Shown one piece after another: positions 1 through 11,663 of a stretch of 64,000 nt of DNA. The position numbers were made by a program, and so were the translations under genes. Position 1 is the first letter of the stretch, and each line of letters begins with the position of its first letter. The stretch is from IMG/VR virus record IMGVR_UViG_3300032093_000041, positions 1 through 64,000 of that record; one strand, written 5' to 3'. The stretch comes from a virus. Under the pieces are notes generated by a model. It had not been told where the DNA came from. It made no database searches and saw only the letters and a program-made list of their open reading frames with translations.

Positions 1-5
1 GCCAT
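1..5 (-). CDS. Start of a further minus-strand gene (cut by window edge)
   Basis: An ATG reads leftward from base 5, and an AGGAAA Shine-Dalgarno-like stretch sits four bases upstream, overlapping the stop of the collagen-like fibre gene. The same tight stop-to-start spacing is seen elsewhere in the left block, so the leftward operon probably continues outside the window. Only the first codon is visible and no product can be named. Confidence 0.45.
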
Positions 6-13
6 AATGTTTC

Positions 14-2998
<2,985 letters not shown>

Positions 2999-3019
2999 GA
3001 CCTCGGTCGTTTCTCTAGT

Positions 3020-3037
3020 TTAAAGCCCCTCAGGGCT
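3020..3037 (-). terminator. Possible weak hairpin between fibre gene and holin-like gene
   Basis: Read on the minus strand, AGCCC and GGGCT form a five-pair stem around a four-base loop, followed by only two T residues. It lies in the 44-base gap before the collagen-like gene. The short T-run makes it a poor intrinsic terminator; it could be a partial terminator or an mRNA-stability element. Confidence 0.25.
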
Positions 3038-3042
3038 AGGCA

Positions 3043-3231
3043 TTAAGCCTTTTTGCCGAATGCTGTATCTTTGGGGTTCAGGTAGCGAAGCACAACTGGG
3101 AGTGCTGCCGCCCAAAGAGCATTTGCTGCCAGCTTAATATCGCTAGTCGCTGCGTAAGTGGCAACTGCTGCGCCCAATACGCTTCTTGCGTATGATGCAA
3201 GCATTGCTTTTTGTTCTGCTGTAATTTTCAT
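3043..3231 (-). CDS. Small hydrophobic protein, holin-like
   Basis: The protein is 62 residues from the internal ATG (MKITAEQK). A longer reading from 3252 would overlap the upstream fibre gene more. A Lys-rich N-terminus is followed by two hydrophobic helical stretches (LGAAVATYAA and ALWAAALPVVLRYL) and a polar, Lys-containing tail. That layout fits a small class of phage membrane proteins often annotated as holins or virion-associated proteins. It lies between two fibre genes, where lysis genes are sometimes found, but no endolysin gene is adjacent. Holin function is inferred from size and hydrophobicity only. Confidence 0.5.
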   Translation of the reverse strand: MKITAEQKAMLASYARSVLGAAVATYAATSDIKLAANALWAAALPVVLRYLNPKDTAFGKKA

Positions 3232-3238
3232 ATTATTC

Positions 3239-4537
3239 CTAACCTGTAACAACTATTGTGTAGTCATTTGCTGAAATTGTTCCATTGAGGACCACTGAAA
3301 TCGTGTTTCCGTTTGAGCGGGTGATGTCGCCAAAAACAGTTGCACCAGTTGCAACTTCATAGATTTGGACCATCACGTCTGTGGTGCCGAAGTTGTGCGT
3401 AACTGTTGTGGTGGAGACGCCTGCGGCCGACGCGGCACAGCCTTGCTTGGATATTCTCGCTATAACCGGCGTGCTTGTTGTTAGCCCGGAAGCGGATGTT
3501 TCAGCGAGATTTGTACGAGCCCCAGAAGCGGTGCTTGAACCAGTACCACCATCTGCCACAGCAACGTCTACGCCATTCCACGTACCGGTGGTAATTGTTC
3601 CAAGAGTAGTAATCGTGTTTTGGCCGACATATGTTGATGCAATGTCAACTGCGTTTGCGGTAACAGTAATACGGTCGGTTGTCCCACCCACATTGAGAGT
3701 GTTGCCGTCTTTTGTGAGACCGTCACCAGCGATTACTTGGCCAGCACCTGAGAATTGAACCCAAGTCATTGGGTCTGTGCCAACATTGATTGCTCCGTTG
3801 CTCGAAACAACCCAGCCGGAGTCTGCGTTTACAGAACCTTCTTCAACGAAGGTGAATGTTCCGCCAGATACTTCTCCAGTGTCAGCTGTGCCGTTAGCGT
3901 CTGTAGCGCGTACTGCTGCACCGGTTGCTTGGACAACGTAGATACCGTTTTGCGATGCTGTTGACTGGTTTTTAACAAGAACGCGGTCACCAGCTACAAG
4001 GGTAACGCTTGTATCAAGGGTATCGCCAGCTTCAAGTTCTGTAGAAAGATTAACTTCTACTGTTGTCGCAACACGGACTGACTTCTTAACATCAAGGCCT
4101 TGGCGGGCGGCATCTACATAACCTTTAGTTGCGGCATGCGCAGCATCTGTTGGAGTCGCGACCTTAATATTGCCGTTTGCGTCACGCTTGACCAGCTTTG
4201 AGGCTGTGGCATCCGAGGTAGCATCAGTAAGGTCGTTCCAGAAAGCGCTAGAAAGCAAACCGGCGCTGTCTGTGTCAGCGAGGTTTAGAGTGAGAGTTAC
4301 CTGTCCGTTTGATTCCGAAATGGTAATAGCGTCCGTATGGGTTCCACCAGATTGGACATTGTGAAGCATCTTGCGCCATGCGGAGCCTGAGTACACCTTG
4401 ATAGTGTCTTCAGTGCTGTTATAAATCATCCGACCTTCGAAGTTGTTCGAAGATGGGTCTGTTGCTACAACCTCGAACCTTCCGTTGAGAATCTGGTTCT
4501 GGTTGAGGTCAAGATTTGTTAAAAACTTGGTTGCCAT
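3239..4537 (-). CDS. Tail fibre protein
   Basis: A 432-residue beta-rich protein, high in Thr, Ser, Gly and Val and without membrane segments. The N-terminus (MATKFLTNLDLNQNQI) is of the kind that starts many phage fibre and tailspike proteins. It is followed by an AAHAATKGYVD block, the common phage fibre motif found before shaft regions, then a long stretch of predicted beta structure with GTGSST turns. It sits between baseplate-associated genes and the collagen-like fibre. It probably forms a trimeric fibre or the connector that carries the collagen fibre. Family-level assignment is good; receptor and partner are unknown. Confidence 0.75.
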   Translation of the reverse strand: MATKFLTNLDLNQNQILNGRFEVVATDPSSNNFEGRMIYNSTEDTIKVYSGSAWRKMLHNVQSGGTHTDAITISESNGQVTLTLNLADTDSAGLLSSAFWNDLTDATSDATASKLVKRDANGNIKVATPTDAAHAATKGYVDAARQGLDVKKSVRVATTVEVNLSTELEAGDTLDTSVTLVAGDRVLVKNQSTASQNGIYVVQATGAAVRATDANGTADTGEVSGGTFTFVEEGSVNADSGWVVSSNGAINVGTDPMTWVQFSGAGQVIAGDGLTKDGNTLNVGGTTDRITVTANAVDIASTYVGQNTITTLGTITTGTWNGVDVAVADGGTGSSTASGARTNLAETSASGLTTSTPVIARISKQGCAASAAGVSTTTVTHNFGTTDVMVQIYEVATGATVFGDITRSNGNTISVVLNGTISANDYTIVVTG

Positions 4538-4546
4538 GGTCCTGCC

Positions 4547-4858
4547 TTATGTCAAGTATGCGAATCCGGAAAAGGGAGCTGTGAAGCTAACGGTTATTTG
4601 TGATGTACTGTTATATGTTACCTCACCTATAACGTAGGTATCAGCAGAATCAACTATTACCACTACTGGCTTTCCACCAAGCGTATGTGTGATTACCCAA
4701 GTTGCAGATGGTGTCGACTGGGCATATACAAATCGACGCGTATTGCCAGCAGCGCCACCAGTGCGAACAATTACTTGGTTCGGCGCTTCTTGGTCAATTA
4801 ATACCTGATTAGGGGTATCTTGATAAACGTTGACATTGTTAGGGACGGTATTGCTCAT
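4547..4858 (-). CDS. Small fibre- or baseplate-associated structural protein
   Basis: A 103-residue protein with a Gln/Asn-rich N-terminal half containing repeated Pro-Asn-Gln-Val phrases, followed by a compact beta-rich domain with a central THTLGGKPVVVIVDS strand pair. The C-terminal part resembles short beta-sandwich domains found in fibre and baseplate adaptor proteins. Its start overlaps the preceding gene by four bases (ATGA), so translation is probably coupled. Location between a BppU-like protein and a fibre suggests an adaptor role. No specific family is recognised. Confidence 0.55.
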   Translation of the reverse strand: MSNTVPNNVNVYQDTPNQVLIDQEAPNQVIVRTGGAAGNTRRFVYAQSTPSATWVITHTLGGKPVVVIVDSADTYVIGEVTYNSTSQITVSFTAPFSGFAYLT

Positions 4859-5274
4859 CGCGTTACCTCTTGCGACAAGGTAAACGTTCCTTGTATCACC
4901 CGTGATACATTCCCGCCGCCATCTTCGATTTCAAGGTCATAAACGCCACTGGAAGTGAGGGAACCAGTTTGAGCATCGCTCATCACGATGGTTATTTTCC
5001 CCTCATCGCCGTCTATTTCTATTCCCTCGTTTTCTGTGGTCAACTCAATCATTACCGCAGAAGAGTCAATAGTTCTCCTAACCTGCATTCGTGCAGTATG
5101 ACCCGTTAGGTCATAAACTTCGTAAACCGAAGGGTCATCAGGAGAGGGTGCCTGAAGTTCGAGTACGCGGACAAACGTAGTTCCCTGCTCGCACAGAATG
5201 TTATACGTTCCGGATATCACGGCTTTTTCTCCATTAATATATTGTAGATTAAGGTTCTTGGCTTGATTAGCCAA
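4855..5274 (-). CDS. BppU-like baseplate/fibre attachment protein
   Basis: A 139-residue protein whose central pattern (DLTGHTARMQVRR, then a DGDEGKITIVMSDAQT strand pair and a GVYDLEIED motif) matches the small beta-sandwich domain found at the N-terminus of baseplate upper proteins such as BppU. In those proteins it anchors receptor-binding proteins to the baseplate. Here it is a stand-alone protein between the wedge genes and the fibre genes, which fits a connector role. The family call rests on pattern recognition by eye. Confidence 0.6.
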   Translation of the reverse strand: MANQAKNLNLQYINGEKAVISGTYNILCEQGTTFVRVLELQAPSPDDPSVYEVYDLTGHTARMQVRRTIDSSAVMIELTTENEGIEIDGDEGKITIVMSDAQTGSLTSSGVYDLEIEDGGGNVSRVIQGTFTLSQEVTR

Positions 5275-5287
5275 TAACTTCTTGACA

Positions 5288-5527
5288 TTATTCGAATTCG
5301 CCTGGATAGGAACATTCCCCCGACATAATTATGTCAGATGCATATTCGAGCATGCCGTTCGCAAGCCAGGGACTCATTCCAGAAGAAACTGAAACAGACA
5401 GCTCGCTCGCTTCATTTCCTGCCACTTCCGCGATAATTATAAAATTTGTCACCAATCTGGAAGGCAATATGTCGCGTATCAGGTGTTCAAATTGTTCCCT
5501 TAGGGCTTGCTCTTCGTTGTCAAACAC
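5288..5527 (-). CDS. Hypothetical protein in the baseplate cluster
   Basis: A 79-residue acidic protein with an amphipathic N-terminus (EEQALREQFEHLIRDIL), a hydrophobic strand (FIIIAEVAG) and no cysteine pair or membrane segment. It lies between the gpI-like and BppU-like genes on the same strand with short gaps, so it is probably expressed with the baseplate genes. I do not recognise a family. Confidence 0.5.
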   Translation of the reverse strand: MFDNEEQALREQFEHLIRDILPSRLVTNFIIIAEVAGNEASELSVSVSSGMSPWLANGMLEYASDIIMSGECSYPGEFE

Positions 5528-5551
5528 TAAATGACTCCTTGCCGTTTTTAA

Positions 5552-6766
5552 CTATGCCGTCATGACATGCGTTAGCAAAACACCTACAGGTTTAGCTCTT
5601 TGCACTGCTTCCATGACTAAAACAGAGCTTTCTCCTATTTTTGTTTCATCAGCGCCTAGTGTTTCATACCATGGCGTTTGAATTTCTATTTCGAACGGAT
5701 TCGTAGAGTAGTCATAATCCAGGTTCACAGTTTTGTTTCCGATGAGCATCAGCTTTACTGAATCTTCAATTGCTGATGTTGTTCCGGCATTGAACCCAAA
5801 CGACCCTGTGGACACTTGCCAATCAAGTAAATCTCTTTGTACTTCAAGGTCGAAAACAGGAGGATTCAAAGATGAGTAAGATGTAATTCTTAATGTGTCG
5901 GCACTGTTTAGTTCTGAGCTGTTTAGGACAAAAGCATCAGTTTCCTCTTCCGTTGAGGATGTAAAGCGTGTAACCGGTTTTGTTCCAACAAATTTTGCCA
6001 ACCAGAGCAAATCTGACACTTGCGCTGCGCGTGGGTTGACGAGCGTGCTTAGTGTATTAATGGACTGTTCGTCTTTCCCGTCTTGGGCATCAAGGTAGGA
6101 CATGTCGAGTGTTTTGTTTATAACGGAATCTAAACCAACAGTACAGACATCTATAAATCTCATTAATGGCATGTCGATTGGTTCTGTAATGGAAAAATCG
6201 TCTTCAAGCATGAACTGAGGTAGAAGAGAAGCCACTTTGCCCAACGCTGTGCTTTCGTTAGCAAACTCCATTTGCGGGACAAAAACCGGACTCGAAAAAT
6301 AAGCTGTTTCTGATTGGTTTTTTTCGATGCTAATGGTTATTTTTACAGCGGGAGTTGAAGAGTCAAAAACATCAGTAAGCACTCTCACTATTGACCACTG
6401 AGGGGAGGCAACTCCTTCAGCATTGATAGAAGGGCTAGATGCATTAATTACGAAGCTATATATAGATGCAATAGATAGTGTTGAAACGTCTTCAACAGAT
6501 ACATCTACCAGTCCGCCATTTGGTATTTTTATAGCAAAAGTAAAAACTGCGGCGGAGTTGTTTAGAGATTCGTCTCCAGGAAGTGGTTCTATGTAAATAG
6601 AGTTATTTAATCCGCCGCCAATTTCTATTTGTCTACAGTTGAGTCTAGGTAATAGTTCGGTCGGACCTCCATCGCTTATAACTGTAGATGCGCCAGCAGA
6701 CCAAGAACTAAGATTGTTGATGCTGTGTAATGTAAAAGCATCGCCCACCAACCTATTAGTAATCAC
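5552..6766 (-). CDS. Baseplate wedge protein, tail protein I (gpI)-like
   Basis: A 404-residue protein directly after the J-like wedge gene, with which it overlaps by four bases. The N-terminal ~170 residues are a beta-rich domain. The middle has LLPQFMLEDD and a helical region (MRFIDVCTVGLDSVINKTLD, then SDLLWLAKFVG), and the C-terminus ends in an AKPVGVLLTHV-type strand. This helix-rich centre with a short terminal strand is the pattern of P2 gpI / Bacillus XkdU-type proteins, which join wedge to fibres. Gene order (gp25-like, J-like, I-like) supports the call. The extra N-terminal beta domain is larger than in short gpI proteins. Confidence 0.65.
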   Translation of the reverse strand: MITNRLVGDAFTLHSINNLSSWSAGASTVISDGGPTELLPRLNCRQIEIGGGLNNSIYIEPLPGDESLNNSAAVFTFAIKIPNGGLVDVSVEDVSTLSIASIYSFVINASSPSINAEGVASPQWSIVRVLTDVFDSSTPAVKITISIEKNQSETAYFSSPVFVPQMEFANESTALGKVASLLPQFMLEDDFSITEPIDMPLMRFIDVCTVGLDSVINKTLDMSYLDAQDGKDEQSINTLSTLVNPRAAQVSDLLWLAKFVGTKPVTRFTSSTEEETDAFVLNSSELNSADTLRITSYSSLNPPVFDLEVQRDLLDWQVSTGSFGFNAGTTSAIEDSVKLMLIGNKTVNLDYDYSTNPFEIEIQTPWYETLGADETKIGESSVLVMEAVQRAKPVGVLLTHVMTA

Positions 6767-8256
6767 GAAACAGTCACTTCCACTGTTGCTCTAGGAAGAC
6801 TTCCCTTGTAAACCATTTGCAATCCTGTTACTGCAGAGCCTGATGTGGTCTCTAGGATTACTAGCTCGTTGCCTGGGGATACGTACGTATAATCTCCAAA
6901 TTCGGGTATGGTCGCTGTAACGGAGTTGACATATGCTACGCCTTCAACAGAATTGGCCCTAACAACAAGGTCAAATAGTCGTACAGACGGATTCCAGTTA
7001 GGCCAGTTAGCCGGAGAAACAAAAGATTCAAGTTCTTCAGCAACGTTTGTCACAACGCTTGCGGCAGAGTACTCGCTGTCTACTGATATATCAACAGAAA
7101 ACGAAGCATCGCATACAAGAGCATCAAGTATCACAAATGACAACCCGGCAACTATTCTTGCGGAAACATCTTGCGTAATCGAAGTTTTAACAGTGTCAGA
7201 AATTGGATTTCCGTCGTCGTCGCAAAGAACTATTACGAAATATCCAGCTGCAGGTTCTGATAAGTCGTTTCGAAGCCTAAATAGGTCAATGAACGCTCCA
7301 TCTACGTCTATCTCGCCTGGAGGTGCTTCATAAGCATTCCTAGTAAACGTAAAAGCAGTTGCAGTAGAAGCAGTTGTATTATAAACACCGGAAATTAAAT
7401 AATTTTTTTCCGCAGTGACAGTGCTTGTGTTTATAACCCTTGTGTAGTCAGAAAACGTAGAATCAGATATAAAATCAGCAGTCGTGTTGCCTACTGCCGG
7501 CCCGGAATTAGTACCAGTTAGCGCTCCAGGGGCAAAAGTTGCATCGAAATCAACAACTGGATTGCACAGGTCGTAAACCTTGCATCTATGCACGTCTGGG
7601 TATTGGGTGATTATGAATTCTTCAATTTGTGTTGCAGTAACGAGAGAGGAGCTCAAGGAAGCTAGATGAGACGTTGCTCGTGCAAAGTATTCGTCATCAG
7701 TCTCTGGTTCATCACCCTGCTGAACTAAAGCCGTAGTCACACAAGAAAGAACTGTTGCGTTTGGCTGAACTATCACCAACTCTGTTCCAGAAAGTAGTGT
7801 TGGGATAACGCCCGATATTTCGCATGTTAGGGTAGCCGTCACTACAGAGTCGCCAACTCCTGCTGTCACTTGAGATGTTGTCCTAAATGGGTATTGGACG
7901 GTTTCTTCTCCCACTACTGCTTCGTATACAACGAAGAAATCAACAGGAACTGTTTCTCCGTCGTTGGACAACGTAAATTCAACTTCTACTGTAGAAAATG
8001 TTGCCTCATACCTAATTACACCCATTAGCTGGAGTATTCCCTCCATAAGACCATGGGGAATTCTGTTGATTGCAGCAATGTTGAGAGAACCTATTAGCGC
8101 GCATGCCTGAAGTATCGAGTCTTCTACTGTTCCAACTCTCGGGGTGAACTCTGGTAAAGCTAGACGAGCGTACTCTACTGAATCGTCATAGATGTCTGCG
8201 GCGTCTCTATCATCAATCGATAAGTCAATATATTGGGAGAAGTCTGGTGAAGCCAT
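6763..8256 (-). CDS. Baseplate J-like wedge protein
   Basis: A 497-residue protein of the Baseplate_J family (P2 gpJ / T4 gp6), which forms the ring of wedges around the hub. The N-terminus has a YARLALPEFTPR region and a helical GTVEDSILQACALIG segment. A beta domain (GETVPVDFFVVYEA) follows, then the family-typical EPETDDEYFARA motif, after which comes the helical arm with TQIEEFIITQYPDVHRCKVYD. A C-terminal beta domain carries the NSVEGVAYVNSV phrase. Position immediately downstream of a gp25-like gene is the standard order. Confidence in the family is high. Confidence 0.88.
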   Translation of the reverse strand: MASPDFSQYIDLSIDDRDAADIYDDSVEYARLALPEFTPRVGTVEDSILQACALIGSLNIAAINRIPHGLMEGILQLMGVIRYEATFSTVEVEFTLSNDGETVPVDFFVVYEAVVGEETVQYPFRTTSQVTAGVGDSVVTATLTCEISGVIPTLLSGTELVIVQPNATVLSCVTTALVQQGDEPETDDEYFARATSHLASLSSSLVTATQIEEFIITQYPDVHRCKVYDLCNPVVDFDATFAPGALTGTNSGPAVGNTTADFISDSTFSDYTRVINTSTVTAEKNYLISGVYNTTASTATAFTFTRNAYEAPPGEIDVDGAFIDLFRLRNDLSEPAAGYFVIVLCDDDGNPISDTVKTSITQDVSARIVAGLSFVILDALVCDASFSVDISVDSEYSAASVVTNVAEELESFVSPANWPNWNPSVRLFDLVVRANSVEGVAYVNSVTATIPEFGDYTYVSPGNELVILETTSGSAVTGLQMVYKGSLPRATVEVTVS

Positions 8257-8258
8257 GT

Positions 8259-8555
8259 TTAATCCTCAAATTTCACGTTTAGACGAATGGCTCCAGATGC
8301 GCTTCCACGAGCGTCAACAGAAACATCAGAAATTTTTATGTCTGGCCAAAAAGTGTTCATATTTCTCAAAAATTCTGAATTAAAGAAAACATTAAAACTC
8401 GGGTCTGTAATACCAAATGTTGGCTCCATCGGCATTTCTCCGATGTTAGTCCTAACCAGTATTGCCACAGCTTGAGATTTGTACTCGTCCGTGTTTTCGG
8501 GTATGACAACAGCACGGCCCCTGCTGAATGATAATGGAAATTTTAGAGTGTCCAT
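8259..8555 (-). CDS. Baseplate wedge protein, gp25/gpW-like
   Basis: A 98-residue protein of the GPW/gp25 family. The diagnostic block is VRTNIGEMPMEPTFGITDP, matching the family pattern of a helix ending in Gly-Glu followed by Met-x-Pro-x-Phe-Gly. The family forms the inner wedge that links J-like proteins to the sheath and shares a fold with lysozyme-like proteins without being catalytic. It lies two bases before the J-like gene in the same operon. Confidence 0.85.
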   Translation of the reverse strand: MDTLKFPLSFSRGRAVVIPENTDEYKSQAVAILVRTNIGEMPMEPTFGITDPSFNVFFNSEFLRNMNTFWPDIKISDVSVDARGSASGAIRLNVKFED

Positions 8556-8595
8556 GCGTTACCTGCCAATATTCATTTTATAACAGTTTGCCCAT

Positions 8596-8865
8596 CTAGG
8601 CGGTCTGTTTTGCCACCACAACGACATCATCTAGCTTTGCATCCAAGAATGCAACAAGAACCTTGTCTCCAGCCTCAATTTCCGATTCTGTAAAAACAGA
8701 ACATGGCCCTATGGTTTGGGTGGGATTTACTGTCGGAATAACTATAAAAAGTTTCCCATTAGCAGCAACTCTTGACACTTTTGCAATATGAACCCCAACC
8801 CGAAAAGGGGCTCCGCTTGAACCTCGAGATGAGCTCGTAAATCTTGATAGAGGGTCGTTAATCAT
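8596..8865 (-). CDS. Baseplate spike-type OB-fold protein
   Basis: An 89-residue protein whose core (VHIAKVSRVAANGKLFIVIP, then EIEAGDKVLVAFLD and a final VVVVAKQ strand) has the strand pattern of the small OB-fold domain at the N-terminus of tail spike and hub-tip proteins such as gpV/gp5. It lies between the putative hub and the gp25-like wedge, where the spike gene is usually found. It is much shorter than a full spike and lacks the C-terminal beta-helix, so the membrane-piercing needle may be elsewhere. Assignment is moderate. Confidence 0.55.
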   Translation of the reverse strand: MINDPLSRFTSSSRGSSGAPFRVGVHIAKVSRVAANGKLFIVIPTVNPTQTIGPCSVFTESEIEAGDKVLVAFLDAKLDDVVVVAKQTA

Positions 8866-10728
8866 TTATAAAATTCCTATGCTTCTCTGGCCCAAAGACA
8901 CTGGCGAAGTTGCCGCCAAGCTCGTTATGGGTTTTCCTTTTTGAGTAAGTGGCTCTAATGGTGTACGGAAAGAAACCTGTGCAGACTCTGGAGAACCTTC
9001 CGTGAACGAAACAGATGTAATCAAATACGCGCCAAAAAAATAATCAGGTTTAGGTCCCACTATAACTGTATGCCCAGGACGTAATTGTCCACCATTGGGC
9101 ATCTGTACACGGCATGAGCCCGTAGCGGCTAGAGGGTCGTTGTCTGACGTTTCAAATTGCGGCCATGTTTCTAGCCTGAAACCAAATCTGTCAACCAAAT
9201 GACGAGAATATTTAATTCCAGTTTGTTCTGCTATACCAGCTTTTTCTAATTCAAATTGCGACACAGGTCCGTCGTTTCCTGGAAGATGCAGCAACGGTGT
9301 GTATTTTCTTATGAGGGACTTTCCGCCGCTACGCACAAGCGCTTCTATGAGCCCAAATCTCCACATTAAATATTCGTGTTGTGCATAAAAAAGTATGCCG
9401 TCAACTTCAAAACAGACGTATTGATTTGAGCCTGCTGTTCTGTTTAAAACATTCCAAACAGATTCTTCTTGGTCTCCGCTTTTTGCATTAAATTGAGATT
9501 TAGTTTTAGCTGTTTTTTGACCTACGAATCCAAGGTTGTATTTTATTGCAGCATTTCTAGCGTAATCATACCCTGAGTTGCCTTTAACAGAACCACGTTT
9601 TTTGTCTCTTTTCATCTGCTGTACGGCACGACTGCAAATTGAAATACTTACTTCTGGTGAGCCTGATTGCCCTGGTCCGCAGGATATGTCTGCTATCTCG
9701 TAACTTCGTCCTCTGTATTCAACCAGCCTTCGTGGAACAAAATAATTGTTGTCCATCATTAAAAAATTTTCATCTCGTATGGTTAAGGTCACGGCAGATG
9801 TTAGGTCCATGTTGTATTGGACCCTAACGCTTAATAAGTTGTCATAAAAATACTGCTGTGCTGTGGCGTCTGCAATATCCGGAAGGCGAATAATGCCAGC
9901 AAAAGGTGGTGTTCCTTTTCCGGATTTGAGTAAAGTTTCAACTGGCTGCCAAGCTCTTGACAAGGCTGCTTCAGATGGCTCTTTATAAAATTTCTTATAG
10001 TATGTGTCCTGTTGTTTGGACAACATTTTAGCGGCGATTCTTGCTTCTTTCGATGTCGCAAATTTGCCAAGATGCTGCCCAGTTGCTTGGTATTCTTTTA
10101 TTGCTTCCTCGGAAGAAACTATTGTCGGCCTGTTTGCTCTAAGAACAACCCTTGGTATTAGTACGTGTTTACCACCAAGAAATACGGATATTGACAACAA
10201 GGTGGATACTGTCTTGTCAGCATTCTCAACAACTGGTCTCGAAAATAAATCAATATTTCCCGTATACCAACTTAAAGACTCATTATCTGAATACTGAAAA
10301 GTTGCGTCAACCAGCTGTTTGTCTCTAAGAAATTCGGTCTCAATGCTTCTGACGGCCCATGACTTATATGCTTTTTCTAAAGCTGTAGCGTATTTTGTTG
10401 CTGCAGCATTGCTTTTAAAAATGCCCAAATGCAAACCTGTAGCAGTATATGCATCTCTTGCTTGCTTGTCAGTTACAGCGTTTCCATCCGCATCAAATCT
10501 TGGGACAACAATATAATGTTTCGTTTTTGAACTAAATGAATACATTGCGGAGCCGTTATAAACTGGACCAGTAACCATTAGGGCTACCGGATTTAATCCT
10601 TGTACGGTTTTGCCGAGGCGCTTAATAAATCTAGAAGACAAATTAATAGTCCCATAAGACCATATCGACGAAGCAGTTATTCTGGCAGCTTTAGCTGTTA
10701 TGTAAACATTTGGCGGAGTGGTAATCAT
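8866..10728 (-). CDS. Large baseplate protein, probable hub (gp27/gpD-like)
   Basis: A 620-residue protein between the small OB-fold protein and another baseplate gene. The C-terminal part has the flow of a hub protein: an ESVWNVLNRTAGSNQYVCFE domain, an FYAQHEYLMWRF strand, a DPLAATGSCRVQMPNGGQLRPGHTV stretch, then a terminal strand pair containing YLITSVSF. The N-terminal half has two copies of a motif, near residues 95-125 (ATGLHLGIF) and 215-245 (ATGQHLGKF). Each is followed by an Ala-rich helix, a module seen in many phage structural proteins. Neighbours and length support the hub role. I have no residue-level proof of gp27 homology. Confidence 0.6.
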   Translation of the reverse strand: MITTPPNVYITAKAARITASSIWSYGTINLSSRFIKRLGKTVQGLNPVALMVTGPVYNGSAMYSFSSKTKHYIVVPRFDADGNAVTDKQARDAYTATGLHLGIFKSNAAATKYATALEKAYKSWAVRSIETEFLRDKQLVDATFQYSDNESLSWYTGNIDLFSRPVVENADKTVSTLLSISVFLGGKHVLIPRVVLRANRPTIVSSEEAIKEYQATGQHLGKFATSKEARIAAKMLSKQQDTYYKKFYKEPSEAALSRAWQPVETLLKSGKGTPPFAGIIRLPDIADATAQQYFYDNLLSVRVQYNMDLTSAVTLTIRDENFLMMDNNYFVPRRLVEYRGRSYEIADISCGPGQSGSPEVSISICSRAVQQMKRDKKRGSVKGNSGYDYARNAAIKYNLGFVGQKTAKTKSQFNAKSGDQEESVWNVLNRTAGSNQYVCFEVDGILFYAQHEYLMWRFGLIEALVRSGGKSLIRKYTPLLHLPGNDGPVSQFELEKAGIAEQTGIKYSRHLVDRFGFRLETWPQFETSDNDPLAATGSCRVQMPNGGQLRPGHTVIVGPKPDYFFGAYLITSVSFTEGSPESAQVSFRTPLEPLTQKGKPITSLAATSPVSLGQRSIGIL

Positions 10729-10739
10729 GTAACTCCTGC

Positions 10740-11663
10740 CTATCTAGGCGGCTGTAGCTCTTTAATTAACCAGTCCGGAATATCTATATAAGACGGAGTA
10801 CCCAGCTGTCTACGCAATGTTGCCACAGAGTATGGATAGCCAGGTATGCCGTTTGCTAAGTTCGCCCTAATTTTTTGCTGCAATAGACCCCTAAGAACTT
10901 CAAGGCTAGCTCTACCCCCAGAACCCCCTCCTCCTGTTCTTCTGTCGGTCTTGTTCAATTTGTCTGGCACACCATACCTGAACCTTGGAAGAAGAATAAA
11001 CCGTTGTCTGAGGTTTTTGTACTCAATGCAGGATATCGAGCATGTTCCCGCAACGGCCTTACCGGTAGCGTCGTCGCGAGTCAGTGTGAATTTCATGTCG
11101 TCGATATACCAAGAATTTAACTGAATGCTAGGTGACATGTTTTCAAACGCAACTGGTATGCCAAGGTCAGCTATTGTCTGCAAACGTAATATTTGGTCTT
11201 CAATAGGATTACTGAAACCGTCATAGTAAGAGAAATTAGAATTTGTTGTAGTAAATTCGGGTTGCCGAAGTGTTGGATTTGCCCTGTTGTCGCTCAGGTA
11301 CTCATCCGTAGTTTCACGTAAGTTGAATCGCGTTGGTCTACGAACAATGGTTGTTGATGCTGTTACTTTTTTGACAAGAGCGAACTCAAAAGATAAGCGC
11401 CTTAGTTTTCCACCATTTATATCTGGGATTGGTATTGAGTATGGGCGCTTAAGCTCACTAATATCTGCTCCAAATCCTTCTAGCTGAAACTGCGTAGGAG
11501 GAGCTTGAAAAGTGTATGACAATTTTGTTCCCGAAATGGTGTACATAACCCTGTCTTGCGTAGCCTGGAATGTCCATTGTTTGGAACTATTATCTAAAAT
11601 TGGGCTGGGATTATTACTGTCAATGTTGTACTCGCGCCCAGTGATGCTTATTCCTCTTGGCAT
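10740..11663 (-). CDS. Tail/baseplate protein downstream of tape measure
   Basis: A 307-residue protein whose ATG overlaps the last base of the tape measure stop (TAATG). A beta-rich N-terminal half contains FEFALVKKVTAST. A Gly-rich linker (GGGGSGG) separates the main domain from a C-terminal helical segment ending in YPYSVATLRRQLGTPSYIDIP. In contractile phages this slot usually holds an XkdP/gpX-like LysM protein that bridges tube and hub. No LysM repeat is obvious here. It is probably part of the tail tip or hub, by position. Confidence 0.5.
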   Translation of the reverse strand: MPRGISITGREYNIDSNNPSPILDNSSKQWTFQATQDRVMYTISGTKLSYTFQAPPTQFQLEGFGADISELKRPYSIPIPDINGGKLRRLSFEFALVKKVTASTTIVRRPTRFNLRETTDEYLSDNRANPTLRQPEFTTTNSNFSYYDGFSNPIEDQILRLQTIADLGIPVAFENMSPSIQLNSWYIDDMKFTLTRDDATGKAVAGTCSISCIEYKNLRQRFILLPRFRYGVPDKLNKTDRRTGGGGSGGRASLEVLRGLLQQKIRANLANGIPGYPYSVATLRRQLGTPSYIDIPDWLIKELQPPR